Source of the DNA: Olivibacter sp. SDN3
Lineage (GTDB): Bacteria; Bacteroidota; Bacteroidia; Sphingobacteriales; Sphingobacteriaceae
Assembly: GCF_014334135.1 (NCBI RefSeq)
Contig: NZ_CP060497.1
Coordinates: 1,488,001-1,552,000, forward strand
Reading direction: 5' to 3'
DNA: 64,000 nt
Notes under the pieces: generated by a model
Seen by the model: the letters and a program-made list of their open reading frames with translations, nothing else
The model's database searches: none
What the model was told of the DNA's origin: nothing
Shown: positions 26,770 to 35,595 of the stretch, piece by piece
How the letters are laid out: every line of letters starts with the position of its first letter
Numbering within the stretch: the stretch's first letter is position 1
Translations under genes and position numbers: made by a program

Positions 26770-27930
26770 TTATTTTCGCCTAGAGCCGTCGTATAGTTCA
26801 TAGCAAAGCAGCCTACAATCCAGCTTACCGTTGTAAAATTCTATTTTTTTGTAAGCTCTTAATCCAATTTTTTTAGCTAAATCCGGATTTCCGGTGAAGA
26901 CAAAACCATGATAACCTTTACAGTTCTGTTTCAGGAAGTCGCCAATTCGTTTATAGGTCGCTTCGAGTTTCGTGTGAATACCAAGGCGTTCGCCATATTC
27001 AGGATTAACTATAACTACTCCGGGGGGTTCAGGTGTTTCGGTTTCGGCGAAATCGCATGTTTGAAAATGGATAAGTTGGTCTACTCCTGCAGTTTTTGCA
27101 TTTGCTTCAGCTATTTTTACGGCTTCAGCAGAGATGTCTGAAGCAATGATTTTTACATTGGGAGTCTTAATCACTTGGTCTTTGAGTTTTCTTCGTTCTT
27201 TAAAGAAAATCTGTTCGTCGTACCCTAAAAGGTGCATGAATGAATAGTTCATTCTATAAAGCCCGGGTTTACGGTTTGTCGCCAGTAATGCGGCTTCTAT
27301 GGCAAGTGTGCCTGATCCACACATTGGATTTACAAAGGTTGACTTCCGGTCCCACTCGGTAGAAAGAATAACACCTGAGGCAAGCGCTTCCAGCATAGGT
27401 GCCTTTCCGGGGTGCTTTCTGTAACCATGCTTGGCCAAGGTTTCTCCCGAAGTATCGATGTAGATATTGGCCTCCTCTTCTTGCCAATATAGATGTACAA
27501 CTACTTTGTTTAAGTCGGGGCCAGAATTTGGCCTTATGCCTTTCTTTTCTTTTATACGATCAACAATAGCGTCCTTCACCTTTAAGTTAGCGAACAACGG
27601 TGTGCTGATTGTTTCGTTGTTTACATTGGAGTTTACTGAAAAATAGCCGTTAAAGTCGATTAGCTCTTCCCAGGCTATTTCGTTGATCGCCTGGTATAAA
27701 TCATCAGCATTTCTTGCCTGGAAACTTTTGATAGCATATAGAATCTGGCTTGCGCAACAAAGGTTCAGGTTTAAGGTAATACAGTCATTTATCGTGGCGA
27801 GTAGTTCAATTCCTGTGGCAAAGGTTCTTTTTATCGAGAAACCCAGGGTTTTTACTTCCTCTTGCAAATAAGGAGCGAGCCTTTTATTGCAGGTGATGAT
27901 TACTTTTTGTGGAGTGTTGAAAACTTGCAT
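26770..27930 (-). CDS. THUMP domain class I rRNA methyltransferase (RlmL/RlmK-like)
   Basis: 386 residues. An N-terminal THUMP RNA-binding domain (about residues 45-160) is followed by a UPF0020-type Rossmann methyltransferase. SAM-binding motif I is NPMCGSGTLAIEAALLA, the second acidic motif is IIASDISAEAV, and motif IV is VIVNPEYGERLG, where most N2-guanine methyltransferases have NPPYG. It should methylate a guanine N2 in 23S rRNA, like RlmL in proteobacteria; the exact position is not provable from sequence. It divergently faces DUF3127. Confidence 0.9.
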   Translation of the reverse strand: MQVFNTPQKVIITCNKRLAPYLQEEVKTLGFSIKRTFATGIELLATINDCITLNLNLCCASQILYAIKSFQARNADDLYQAINEIAWEELIDFNGYFSVNSNVNNETISTPLFANLKVKDAIVDRIKEKKGIRPNSGPDLNKVVVHLYWQEEEANIYIDTSGETLAKHGYRKHPGKAPMLEALASGVILSTEWDRKSTFVNPMCGSGTLAIEAALLATNRKPGLYRMNYSFMHLLGYDEQIFFKERRKLKDQVIKTPNVKIIASDISAEAVKIAEANAKTAGVDQLIHFQTCDFAETETPEPPGVVIVNPEYGERLGIHTKLEATYKRIGDFLKQNCKGYHGFVFTGNPDLAKKIGLRAYKKIEFYNGKLDCRLLCYELYDGSRRK

Positions 27931-28004
27931 AGTTATTAGAGGCGAAGTTACTCATAATTGTCGCCAAAAAGTCTTAAATTTACAATTTATATCTTTTTAT
28001 TATT

Positions 28005-28364
28005 ATGGAAATTAAAGGCAAGGTACACGAAGTTGGTGCGGTACAGCAAGTTACAGATTCTTTTAAAAAACGAGATCTAATAGTACAATATGCTGAAAAC
28101 CCGCAATTTGTTGAGTATATTAGATTTGAGGCAACGCAAGATAGAGTTAATATTTTTGATAATCTTGCTCCAGGCGAGGATGTAGAGGTTTCTTTTAATT
28201 TAAGGGGACGACCTTGGACAAATAAAGAGGGTGTAACTACCTATTTTAATTCGTTGGTGGCTTGGCGAGTAACGAAGGCTGCTTCGGATACTGGAGTGAC
28301 CCCACCTGTGGCCCCTCCTGTTGATATCTCTTCTGCGCCAGATGATGATGACCTCCCCTTTTAG
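28005..28364 (+). CDS. DUF3127 domain-containing OB-fold-like protein with SSB-like C-terminal tip
   Basis: 119 residues. The body matches DUF3127: MEIKGKVHEVGAVQQVTDSF, KRDLIVQYAENPQFVEYIRF and VEVSFNLRGRPWTNKEG. A short Pro/Ala/Val linker (about residues 97-108) is followed by an acidic end, SSAPDDDDLPF. That C-terminal tip closely resembles the DDDIPF/DDDLPF tail of single-strand DNA-binding protein, which recruits DNA repair enzymes. The body and linker layout also look SSB-like. The function of the family is unknown; a nucleic-acid role is an inference. A hairpin at 28373-28434 follows. Confidence 0.9.
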   Translation: MEIKGKVHEVGAVQQVTDSFKKRDLIVQYAENPQFVEYIRFEATQDRVNIFDNLAPGEDVEVSFNLRGRPWTNKEGVTTYFNSLVAWRVTKAASDTGVTPPVAPPVDISSAPDDDDLPF

Positions 28365-28372
28365 TATATCGA

Positions 28373-28434
28373 GAGATCTACTTAAGCAGCAGTAAAAACG
28401 TATTGAAAAGACCGCTTCTGCTTAGGTAGATCTC
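28373..28434 (+). terminator. Long hairpin downstream of DUF3127
   Basis: A 17-bp inverted repeat (28373-28389 and 28418-28434) with one G-U pair and a 28-nt loop. There is no T-run after it, so termination is not certain; it may instead stabilise the mRNA end. Confidence 0.55.
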
Positions 28435-28547
28435 GAGACTTAATTACTCCTCCCCCTCCTTACGCAACGCTGCAGATGAAGCAGCCCCGGCTTTGTGGAA
28501 TTTAAACTTTTTTAAAGTGGTTTTTGTTAAAATTTGTTAAAAGAGTG

Positions 28548-28575
28548 TTGATAAGCAGCTTCTTGCGTATTTTTG
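28548..28575 (+). promoter_or_regulatory. Promoter of the 28582 histidine kinase
   Basis: TTG at 28548-28550, a 17-bp spacer, then TATTTTTG at 28568-28575, a good match to the TTG-N17-23-TAnnTTTG type. The ATG follows only 6 bp later, so the transcript would have almost no leader. Confidence 0.6.
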
Positions 28576-28581
28576 TTTAAT

Positions 28582-30381
28582 ATGAAGCGTAGAAGTATTG
28601 GGTTAATAATTGGTTTGATGCTTTTTGCATTACTAGGAGTAATTGCAATGCAGTATTATTTTATACGGCAATCTTACCACTTAAAAGCCCAAATATTTGA
28701 TGAAGCGGTGCGTGCTGCACTCAATACGGTTGTTTTAAAAGCGGAGAAGAAAGAGGCGATTGATTTTATCGAAGCAGAGGAAGCTAAGAACATAAAAAAT
28801 AAAAAAATCCGGGAGCAACAACAACAGCAATTAGAAGCTCAGTGGCAGGCAAAGGCTTTTCTTGATCGTATGAGAAAAAAGCAACGCCACATAGATACAG
28901 AGTTCAGGGAATTGGAATCGGAGCTAAAAAGGCAATTCCCGAGTGCAACCTTTATCTCCAACAGTTTTTACGAAACTTACATGAAAGACCCGAAGCTAAA
29001 AAAGCTTGTGAAAGTTTCTTTCCAACAGCAATCCGAGGGAATATATCAACGAAACAGCTTGGAGGTATACGTGGATAAGCCTGTTGCGAATCCTAAGGGG
29101 GCAAAAGATGACAGTGTACGCTATGTGATTTTTGATGATTACATGTGGGGATGGGATGTGGTAGTCTTACCACCACCGAGAGACCGAGCATTAGATGAAC
29201 AAATAAAAAAATATGAGGAGCAGGAAAAAATTCGACAGGCAAGTCTGTTTTTTGATTCCTTTTTGACTGAAAGCTCTGCTCCAGGGGCTTCAGTGATTGA
29301 AAATTTGGCCAATGATTTTGAACTTGCCAAGCAGCCATTAAAAAAGAGAATAAATCCGGCGTATATAAAAAGACAACTGAAAGAGGAACTGAATAATCGA
29401 GACATAAACTTGCCATTTAATATGATGATTACTGAAGGGCAAGAAGATTCTGTATTGTTTCAGCTGGCTTCTTTCAACGGAGATATCGACAAAAAGAACT
29501 CTTATTCGACATTACTCTTTCCGAATAGTATGATCCGTTCGTCTGGTAAACTTTCTATTAATTTCCCCAATAAAAAATCATTGCTATATGGCAATATGGG
29601 TGTGATGTTGGGTTCATCTGCGGCCTTACTCTTGGTCTTGATTGGCTGTTTTGCTTATACTATATTTATCATATTGAGACAAAAGAAGATTTCAGAGATG
29701 AAAACTGATTTTATCAATAACATGACACATGAGTTTAAAACTCCTGTGGCTACTATCATGATTGCCAGTGAATCGTTAAAGGATCCGGAGATTACTACCG
29801 ATTCGAAAAGGGTTGATCGCTTGGCTAATATAATTTACGACGAAAATGTACGGTTGGGCAACCACATCGAACGGGTATTGAACATAGCCAGGATTGATAA
29901 AGGTAGTTTAAAGATGGAGCAGCAGGAAGTAAATATGAACGACTTGGTAGCGGCGGTAATAGATAGCATGGATTTGCAGCTTAAAAAACGGGAAGCTAAG
30001 GTGGAACTTCACATTAATGCCTCGAACGGCAACGTGGTGGGGGATGAGTTGCATTTATCAAACGTTTTGTTTAATTTAATTGACAATGCGATCAAGTATA
30101 GCAAAGATGCCCCGGACATCACTATAAAAACCCGTAACGTTGGAAATAATATACATATCAATATAACTGATAAAGGAATAGGGATGAGCAGAGATCAGCT
30201 TTCAAAAATATTTGATCAGTTTTATAGAGTCTCTACCGGAAACTTACATGACGTTAAAGGTTTTGGCTTAGGTTTAAGTTATGTTCAAGACATTATCAAA
30301 AGAATGAAGGGCACTGTGAAAGTAAAAAGCGAAAAGAACAAGGGGACAGAATTTGAGTTAACGCTACCCACGATAAATTAA
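28582..30381 (+). CDS. Sensor histidine kinase of a two-component pair
   Basis: 599 residues from the ATG at 28582; a TTG 9 bp upstream would give a slightly longer but less likely start. A first membrane helix covers about residues 7-27, then a periplasmic domain of about 300 residues (charged, coiled-coil-like near the membrane), a second helix near 340-362, and the kinase. The H box is FINNMTHEFKTPVATIMI (H383), the N box VLFNLIDNAIKYS, G1 DKGIGMS, the F box IFDQFYRV and G2 GFGLGLSYVQ. The response regulator gene follows after 17 bp. The signal is not known. Confidence 0.95.
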   Translation: MKRRSIGLIIGLMLFALLGVIAMQYYFIRQSYHLKAQIFDEAVRAALNTVVLKAEKKEAIDFIEAEEAKNIKNKKIREQQQQQLEAQWQAKAFLDRMRKKQRHIDTEFRELESELKRQFPSATFISNSFYETYMKDPKLKKLVKVSFQQQSEGIYQRNSLEVYVDKPVANPKGAKDDSVRYVIFDDYMWGWDVVVLPPPRDRALDEQIKKYEEQEKIRQASLFFDSFLTESSAPGASVIENLANDFELAKQPLKKRINPAYIKRQLKEELNNRDINLPFNMMITEGQEDSVLFQLASFNGDIDKKNSYSTLLFPNSMIRSSGKLSINFPNKKSLLYGNMGVMLGSSAALLLVLIGCFAYTIFIILRQKKISEMKTDFINNMTHEFKTPVATIMIASESLKDPEITTDSKRVDRLANIIYDENVRLGNHIERVLNIARIDKGSLKMEQQEVNMNDLVAAVIDSMDLQLKKREAKVELHINASNGNVVGDELHLSNVLFNLIDNAIKYSKDAPDITIKTRNVGNNIHINITDKGIGMSRDQLSKIFDQFYRVSTGNLHDVKGFGLGLSYVQDIIKRMKGTVKVKSEKNKGTEFELTLPTIN

Positions 30382-30398
30382 AAACAACTCCCAAAAAT

Positions 30399-31094
30399 AT
30401 GCGGAAAATTTTATTAGCAGAGGATGACCCGAATTTAGGTGAAATACTAAAGGATTATCTTGAATTGAAAGGCAAATTTGAGGTGAAGCTTTGTCAAGAT
30501 GGAGAGGACGCATTACGTGCATTCGGAAAGGAAACCTTCGATCTCTGTATACTTGACGTCATGATGCCAAAGAAGGATGGCTTTTCATTGGGAAAGGAGA
30601 TTCGGAAGATGAATCAAGAGATCCCTATTATTTTTGCAACAGCAAAAGGTATGATGGAAGATAAAACTGAAGCGTTTAATCTGGGAGGAGACGATTATAT
30701 AACGAAGCCATTTAGAGTAGAAGAGTTGCTATTGAGAATAAATGCACTGTTGAAGCGCAGCTCGTCTCAAGACAAAATCAATGAGGAGGAGTTACCGGTT
30801 GATTTTTCACTTGGAGATTATCATTTTGACTATACAGCGCAAACAATTACACGGCAGGGGACGCAGCAAAAGCTTTCTACAAAAGAAGCGGAATTATTAA
30901 GGATGTTGTGTTTGAAAAAAAATGATGTGTTAACAAGAGAGGAAGCGCTTATAAAGATATGGCACGACGATAATTATTTTAACGGGCGAAGCATGGATGT
31001 ATTTCTAAGTAAGTTGCGTAAGTATCTAAAAGAAGACCCAAAAGTTGAGATCGTTAATGTACATGGTAAAGGATATAAGCTACTCGTTGGATGA
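30399..31094 (+). CDS. OmpR/PhoB-family response regulator
   Basis: 231 residues. The receiver domain has the acidic pair at D9-D10 (LLAEDDPN), the phosphoacceptor D53 (LCILDVMMPKKDGF), T81 and K103 (YITKPFRVEELLLR). The C-terminal winged helix covers about residues 135-230 (LSTKEAELLRMLCLKKNDVL and VDVFLSKLRKYL-like helices). It is the partner of the kinase just upstream. Its target genes are unknown. Confidence 0.96.
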   Translation: MRKILLAEDDPNLGEILKDYLELKGKFEVKLCQDGEDALRAFGKETFDLCILDVMMPKKDGFSLGKEIRKMNQEIPIIFATAKGMMEDKTEAFNLGGDDYITKPFRVEELLLRINALLKRSSSQDKINEEELPVDFSLGDYHFDYTAQTITRQGTQQKLSTKEAELLRMLCLKKNDVLTREEALIKIWHDDNYFNGRSMDVFLSKLRKYLKEDPKVEIVNVHGKGYKLLVG

Positions 31095-31095
31095 C

Positions 31096-31977
31096 TTAGT
31101 TTAGTATTTCATTTATATGTTTACGTATATTCTCTGCGATCTTTCCCAGGGGCAAATCGTTTAAATCTGAGCCAAAAGGGTCTTCAATTTCTTCTGCTAT
31201 AAGCTCAAGGGATGTTAAGACATAAAAGGTAACAACAACAGCCGGAATGACAAAATAACCTAAAGAGAACACGAATCCGTAGGGAAGCGTTAATACGTAT
31301 ATGGAAATGAATTTCTTAATAAATGAAGTATAGGTAAAAGGTATTGGTGTATTTTTTATTCGTTCACAAGCCCCGCAAATATCGGCAAAAGATAGGAGCT
31401 CCTGATTGAGAATAATTAGTTGGTCGCCGCTGATCAACCCCTCCTTATAGAGTCTGTTCGTTCTTTTAAAGATCATGGAAGACACCTGATTGGGACCATG
31501 CTTGTTCTCATCTAAAGTTTTGAATTCTGGATGGTCTTTTTCGTCTAACATAAAGCGTGTTTGGTTGGACTGTAAGTGCTCTTTTAAAGTTGTGGCAAAG
31601 AGCGCGATGCTTTTTCGATAAAAATTACGATTCACCCGATCTCCGGTTGGTAAAATGCTGTCAACCCGTATAGCCAGGTTTCTACTATTGTTTGTTAGTA
31701 GCCCCCAGAGTTTACGCCCCTCCCACCATCGGTCGTAGGCTGTGTTTGTTCGGAAAACCAATAGTATAGAAAGCGCAAAGCCTAATAGGCTATGCATTAC
31801 TGGAATATTTCGTAACCAACTTTGTGAAGAGAGCTTAAGATACTCTATTTCTACATAGGCAACTGCCCAAGAATACACTGCCATTGCAATTAAGAACGGA
31901 TATAGCTTTCGAAGGGTTTCAGAGCGATGTAAGGAAAGCGTAGACCCAAGCCAGTCTTTTGGATTATATATAATCAT
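31096..31977 (-). CDS. Bestrophin family (UPF0187) ion channel-like protein
   Basis: 293 residues. It starts YNPKDWLGSTLSLHRSETL and has the family core LLGFALSILLVFRTNTAYDR followed by WWEGRKLWGLL and NNSRNLAI, then two late membrane helices and PFGSDLNDLPLGKIAENIR at the end. Bacterial bestrophins are pentameric channels in the inner membrane, some of them for cations. It ends one base past the convergent response regulator gene. Confidence 0.93.
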   Translation of the reverse strand: MIIYNPKDWLGSTLSLHRSETLRKLYPFLIAMAVYSWAVAYVEIEYLKLSSQSWLRNIPVMHSLLGFALSILLVFRTNTAYDRWWEGRKLWGLLTNNSRNLAIRVDSILPTGDRVNRNFYRKSIALFATTLKEHLQSNQTRFMLDEKDHPEFKTLDENKHGPNQVSSMIFKRTNRLYKEGLISGDQLIILNQELLSFADICGACERIKNTPIPFTYTSFIKKFISIYVLTLPYGFVFSLGYFVIPAVVVTFYVLTSLELIAEEIEDPFGSDLNDLPLGKIAENIRKHINEILN

Positions 31978-32063
31978 GTGTGTTCCGGATAATAGTTCGA
32001 TAATATAAAGCTAAATAAAAACGCACTACATTCAGTTAGAAAGACAACTGCGGGCAAAAATGA

Positions 32064-33578
32064 TTATGATAAATCAAACTTTATCCCTTGAGCCAAAGGA
32101 AGTTTTTCAGAGTAATTAATGGTGTTGGTTTGTCGCCTCATATATGCTTTCCAAGCATCTGAACCGGATTCTCGACCACCTCCGGTTTCTTTTTCGCCTC
32201 CAAAAGCGCCTCCTATTTCTGCTCCTGAAGTACCAATATTCACGTTGGCTATGCCACAGTCTGAGCCATTAATGGATAAAAAAAGCTCAGCCTCACGTAG
32301 GTTTAAGGTCATTATTGATGACGACAAGCCTTGCGGTACATCGTTTTGGATAGCGATGGCTTCCTGAAGGGTACGATACTTCATGATGTAGAGAATTGGA
32401 GCAAAAGTTTCCGTTTGAACAACTTTAAAAGAGGAATCAACCTCAGCGATACAGGGTTTTACATAATAAGGAGATAAAAAAGGCTGGCCTTCTAGAATAC
32501 CTCCTTCAACAATGAACTTTCCGCCCTGAGTTTTACATTTATCAATAGTGTCTAGATACATTGCTACAGCATCTTTGTCTATTAGTGGACCAACGTGATT
32601 ACGTTCATCTAAAGGGTTGCCGACTCGAATCTGTTCATATGCATTTACTAGTCGCTGTTTAAAACTTTCGTAAATGTTTTCGTGGATGATAAGTCTACGT
32701 GTAGTGGTACAACGCTGGCCGGCAGTACCTACCGCGCCGAACACACTGGCAAGTAGAGCTGTTTCTATATCCGCATTTTCAGTAATAATGATCGCATTGT
32801 TTCCACCAAGCTCTAAAATGGTTTTCCCTAGTCTAGCGGCCACGGTTTGGGCAACTGATTTCCCCATTTTCGTGGAACCGGTAGCCGATATAAGGGGGAT
32901 ACGCACATCGGCAGCCATTAGTTTTCCCAGTGCTGCATCGCCCTGTACCAAGCTGGAAACAGCAGGGTTAATGCCGTTTTTTACGAATATTTCAGAAGCT
33001 AACTTCTGACAGGCCAATGCTGTAATAGGAGTCTTTTCTGAAGGTTTCCATACGCATACATTACCGCAAACCCAGGCAATTGCTGCATTCCAGCTCCAAA
33101 CGGCAACGGGAAAGTTAAAGGCAGATATAATGCCAACAATGCCCAAAGGGAGCCACTGCTCGTACATCCTATGTTGCGGGCGCTCTGATTGGGTCGTAAG
33201 TCCATAAAGTTGCCGACTTAGGCCAACAGCGAAATCACAAATATCAATCATCTCCTGCACCTCGCCATAGCCTTCCTGAAGACTTTTCCCCATTTCATAG
33301 GAAACCAATGTCGCTAAATCTTTTTTATGTATACGCAAAGCATCTCCAATTTGACGAACAATTTCTCCTCGTTTAGGCGAAGGTAATTGCTTCCATTCGT
33401 TAAAGGCAGCAGCAGAGTTTTCTATCACCGCGTTATATTCTTCTTCAATAGTAACAGGGACAGATCCTATGAAATTGTCGTCAACAGGTGAATAGCTATC
33501 AATAGTAGTATTTTCTTTTGTTGAGCTCACAGTTAGCTTAAATCGGTCTAATACAGAAGAAATGTTAATGCTTTCCAT
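32064..33578 (-). CDS. Aldehyde dehydrogenase, alpha-aminoadipic semialdehyde dehydrogenase type
   Basis: 504 residues, full length for the ALDH superfamily. The general-base glutamate is in KTILELGGNNAIII (near 255) and the nucleophile cysteine is in GTAGQRCTTTRRL (near 292). The segment IIDSYSPVDDNFIGSV-like start and the GGAFGGEKETGGGRESGSDA end are typical of the ALDH7/AMSDH subfamily, which oxidises 2-aminoadipate 6-semialdehyde in lysine breakdown. The substrate is inferred from subfamily likeness only; no lysine genes are adjacent. A good promoter lies upstream at 33618-33652. Confidence 0.9.
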   Translation of the reverse strand: MESINISSVLDRFKLTVSSTKENTTIDSYSPVDDNFIGSVPVTIEEEYNAVIENSAAAFNEWKQLPSPKRGEIVRQIGDALRIHKKDLATLVSYEMGKSLQEGYGEVQEMIDICDFAVGLSRQLYGLTTQSERPQHRMYEQWLPLGIVGIISAFNFPVAVWSWNAAIAWVCGNVCVWKPSEKTPITALACQKLASEIFVKNGINPAVSSLVQGDAALGKLMAADVRIPLISATGSTKMGKSVAQTVAARLGKTILELGGNNAIIITENADIETALLASVFGAVGTAGQRCTTTRRLIIHENIYESFKQRLVNAYEQIRVGNPLDERNHVGPLIDKDAVAMYLDTIDKCKTQGGKFIVEGGILEGQPFLSPYYVKPCIAEVDSSFKVVQTETFAPILYIMKYRTLQEAIAIQNDVPQGLSSSIMTLNLREAELFLSINGSDCGIANVNIGTSGAEIGGAFGGEKETGGGRESGSDAWKAYMRRQTNTINYSEKLPLAQGIKFDLS

Positions 33579-33617
33579 AATTATAGTTGGTTTTTGCTTT
33601 TGTTTTCAGTTAAAATA

Positions 33618-33652
33618 CAAACGTAAATATTATTGTACGAAATAAAAACAAA
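33618..33652 (-). promoter_or_regulatory. Promoter of the aldehyde dehydrogenase gene
   Basis: On the minus strand, TTTG (33652-33649), a 23-bp spacer and TACGTTTG (33625-33618) match the Bacteroidota promoter consensus. The start codon at 33578 is about 40 bp downstream. Confidence 0.6.
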
Positions 33653-33701
33653 AAATAATTGTTTGTCTGGCGTTCGAAAAGGCAAGAAAAATGTGCTAAA
33701 T

Positions 33702-33719
33702 AGTGCCTCCGTAGGCACT
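33702..33719. repeat. Short perfect inverted repeat
   Basis: AGTGCCT, loop CCGT, AGGCACT: a 7-bp perfect stem in the gap between the aldehyde dehydrogenase and TPR genes. It could be an operator or the end of a short transcript; nothing more can be said. Confidence 0.4.
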
Positions 33720-33757
33720 GGGTAACGCATAGCTGTACTTAGGGGAATCAAGCAACG

Positions 33758-33876
33758 TTTGTGTAGAAAAAACCGTATCTTTGTAGATAGAGGTTTTAAG
33801 AAAGTAGAGAAATCTCCAATGGGCTACTGCTGGTGAGAAATAAAAACATAGAGGAACTTAACATCTGATTTTTTTT
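33758..33876 (+). ncRNA. Candidate small RNA with its own promoter and poly-T end
   Basis: In the 550-bp gap between two genes, a TTTG (33758-33761) and a perfect -7 box TATCTTTG (33776-33783; spacer 14 bp, short) would start a transcript near 33789. The first bases (AGGTTTTAAG, 33791-33800) can pair with CTTAACATCT at 33857-33866, with one mismatch and one G-U, just before a run of eight T (33869-33876). An inner AGTAG/CTACT stem (33803-33807 and 33824-33828) is also possible. That is the layout of an 85-nt terminated small RNA, but it could equally be the leader of the TPR gene at 34129. No known RNA family is recognised. Confidence 0.35.
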
Positions 33877-34128
33877 AAGCGCCTTATAAACAGGTGTTTG
33901 TGGTGTTTTTTGTCTTTTTGTGGAAAACTAAATTGGTGAAATAATACTTTTAAAAGTAATTTGAAGCCATAATTTCATCAGCAAGTGGATTTGCTAAGCG
34001 AGGTGATTAACTTAACCATAGTTTAGCCATATTGATTGTGATCAATCTTAGTTCATTGCAGATAATGCCGGAAGATCTTTAGATGTAAGGGCATGAAACA
34101 GTAACTAAAGTTCTAATATTTAATTGCG
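33877..34128. other. Rest of the 550-bp gap upstream of the TPR gene
   Basis: AT-rich and noncoding. Beyond the promoter, inverted repeat and candidate RNA already listed, I see no gene. The 250 bases nearest the TPR start probably hold its leader. Confidence 0.4.
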
Positions 34129-35532
34129 ATGGAAGACGACTTTGATTTTGGTTTTTCCGAAGATCCTAAATTTTCGGTTGAGCGTTACGAGGAAATGATT
34201 CGTAACGAAGATCAATATTTTTTCGACGCGCAGGCGTTTGAGGGGATTATCGATTATTACATGGAGAAGAATGATCCTATAAAGGCGCTTCAAGTGGTAG
34301 ATTACGCCGTTAGTCAACACCCTTTCGCAGCAGTTTTCTTTATCAAACAAGCACAACTTTTTTCTTTAACCAATCAGTTGGATCTAGCATTGCGAGCCTT
34401 GGATAAAGCGGAATTGTTAGAAGCATCTGAACCGGATATCTTTTTGATCAGAGGAGGTATTTTAGGTAGTATAGACCGGTATGAGGAAGCCATAGCAAAC
34501 TTGGAGAGGGCACTTTCTCTGGCAGAGAATCCGGACGAAATTTACTTGCAGATGGCAATGTTGTTTCAGAATAAAGGTGATTATGAGCAGGCGGTTAGAT
34601 ACCTAAAAAAATGCTTGGAATTTAATATGGAAAACCAGGAAGCGCTTTATGAATTGGCGTTTTGTTATGACGTATTGGATAGGCAGGAAGAGAGTATCGG
34701 TTTTTATATACAATATATTGATAATGAGCCTTACTCTTATGCTGCTTGGTATAATTTAGGGAATGCCTATCATAAACTTAGCCTGTACGAGAAAGCAATA
34801 GATGCATATGACTATGCGATATTGATTAAAGAAAACTTCGCTTCTGCCTATTTTAATAAAGGAAACGCACTGGTTAACCTTGACAGGTACGCTGACGCCA
34901 TAGAAGTTTATAAGCAAACATTTGAATATGAGCCGCCAAGTGCAGAAACATATTGTGCCATAGGCGAATGTTATGAAAAGCTAGAACAAATGGACGAAGC
35001 TAGGTCATACTATAAAAAAGCGGTTAAGTTGGATGCGAAACTGGGTGATGGGTGGTTTGGTATAGGTGTAACTTTGGATTATGAAGAGCGATATTTTGAG
35101 TCGTTACACTTTTATAAGAAAGCACTCGATATAGATGACCAGAATCCAGACTATTGGTTTGCCATAGCTGATGCCCGTTATAAATTAAAGCAAATACATG
35201 AAGCAGAAGCGGCCTACGAGCGCGTAGTTGAACTTAATCCGCTGGATATTGAAGCATGGTTGGATTATTCTTCTATCCTATATGAGCAGGAGAAACTTTC
35301 CGAAGCCATCGAAACGATATCAGAAGCGATAAAAACAAATCCGGATGCTCCTGAATTATATTATCGTATGGTTGCGTATATGTTTGCTGCCGGTAAATAT
35401 ACAGAAGCCTTGAACTATTTAGAGTTAGCATTAACGGCCGATCCCGAAAAGTACCATATCTTATTTGAATATTTGCCCCAGTTACAAGACAATAAGGTGA
35501 TTTTAGAGATTATCAACAAATTTGCACGGTAA
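34129..35532 (+). CDS. Tetratricopeptide repeat protein, cytoplasmic
   Basis: 467 residues with no signal peptide and an acidic start (MEDDFDFGFSEDPKFSVERY). From about residue 40 the protein is made of some ten to twelve 34-residue TPR units, with typical helices such as AAWYNLGNAYHKLSLYEKAI, ASAYFNKGNALVNLDRYADA and DYWFAIADARYKLKQIHEAE. It should be a superhelical scaffold for protein-protein contacts. The function is unknown. An intrinsic terminator follows immediately. Confidence 0.9.
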   Translation: MEDDFDFGFSEDPKFSVERYEEMIRNEDQYFFDAQAFEGIIDYYMEKNDPIKALQVVDYAVSQHPFAAVFFIKQAQLFSLTNQLDLALRALDKAELLEASEPDIFLIRGGILGSIDRYEEAIANLERALSLAENPDEIYLQMAMLFQNKGDYEQAVRYLKKCLEFNMENQEALYELAFCYDVLDRQEESIGFYIQYIDNEPYSYAAWYNLGNAYHKLSLYEKAIDAYDYAILIKENFASAYFNKGNALVNLDRYADAIEVYKQTFEYEPPSAETYCAIGECYEKLEQMDEARSYYKKAVKLDAKLGDGWFGIGVTLDYEERYFESLHFYKKALDIDDQNPDYWFAIADARYKLKQIHEAEAAYERVVELNPLDIEAWLDYSSILYEQEKLSEAIETISEAIKTNPDAPELYYRMVAYMFAAGKYTEALNYLELALTADPEKYHILFEYLPQLQDNKVILEIINKFAR

Positions 35533-35544
35533 CATTACAATTTA

Positions 35545-35580
35545 TCAACACTAATTTATAACAGTGTTGAATTTTTTTTT
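35545..35580 (+). terminator. Intrinsic terminator after the TPR gene
   Basis: Perfect 8-bp stem TCAACACT / AGTGTTGA (35545-35552, 35563-35570), then nine T residues (35572-35580). Confidence 0.85.
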
Positions 35581-35595
35581 CACCTTTGCAGTCCT

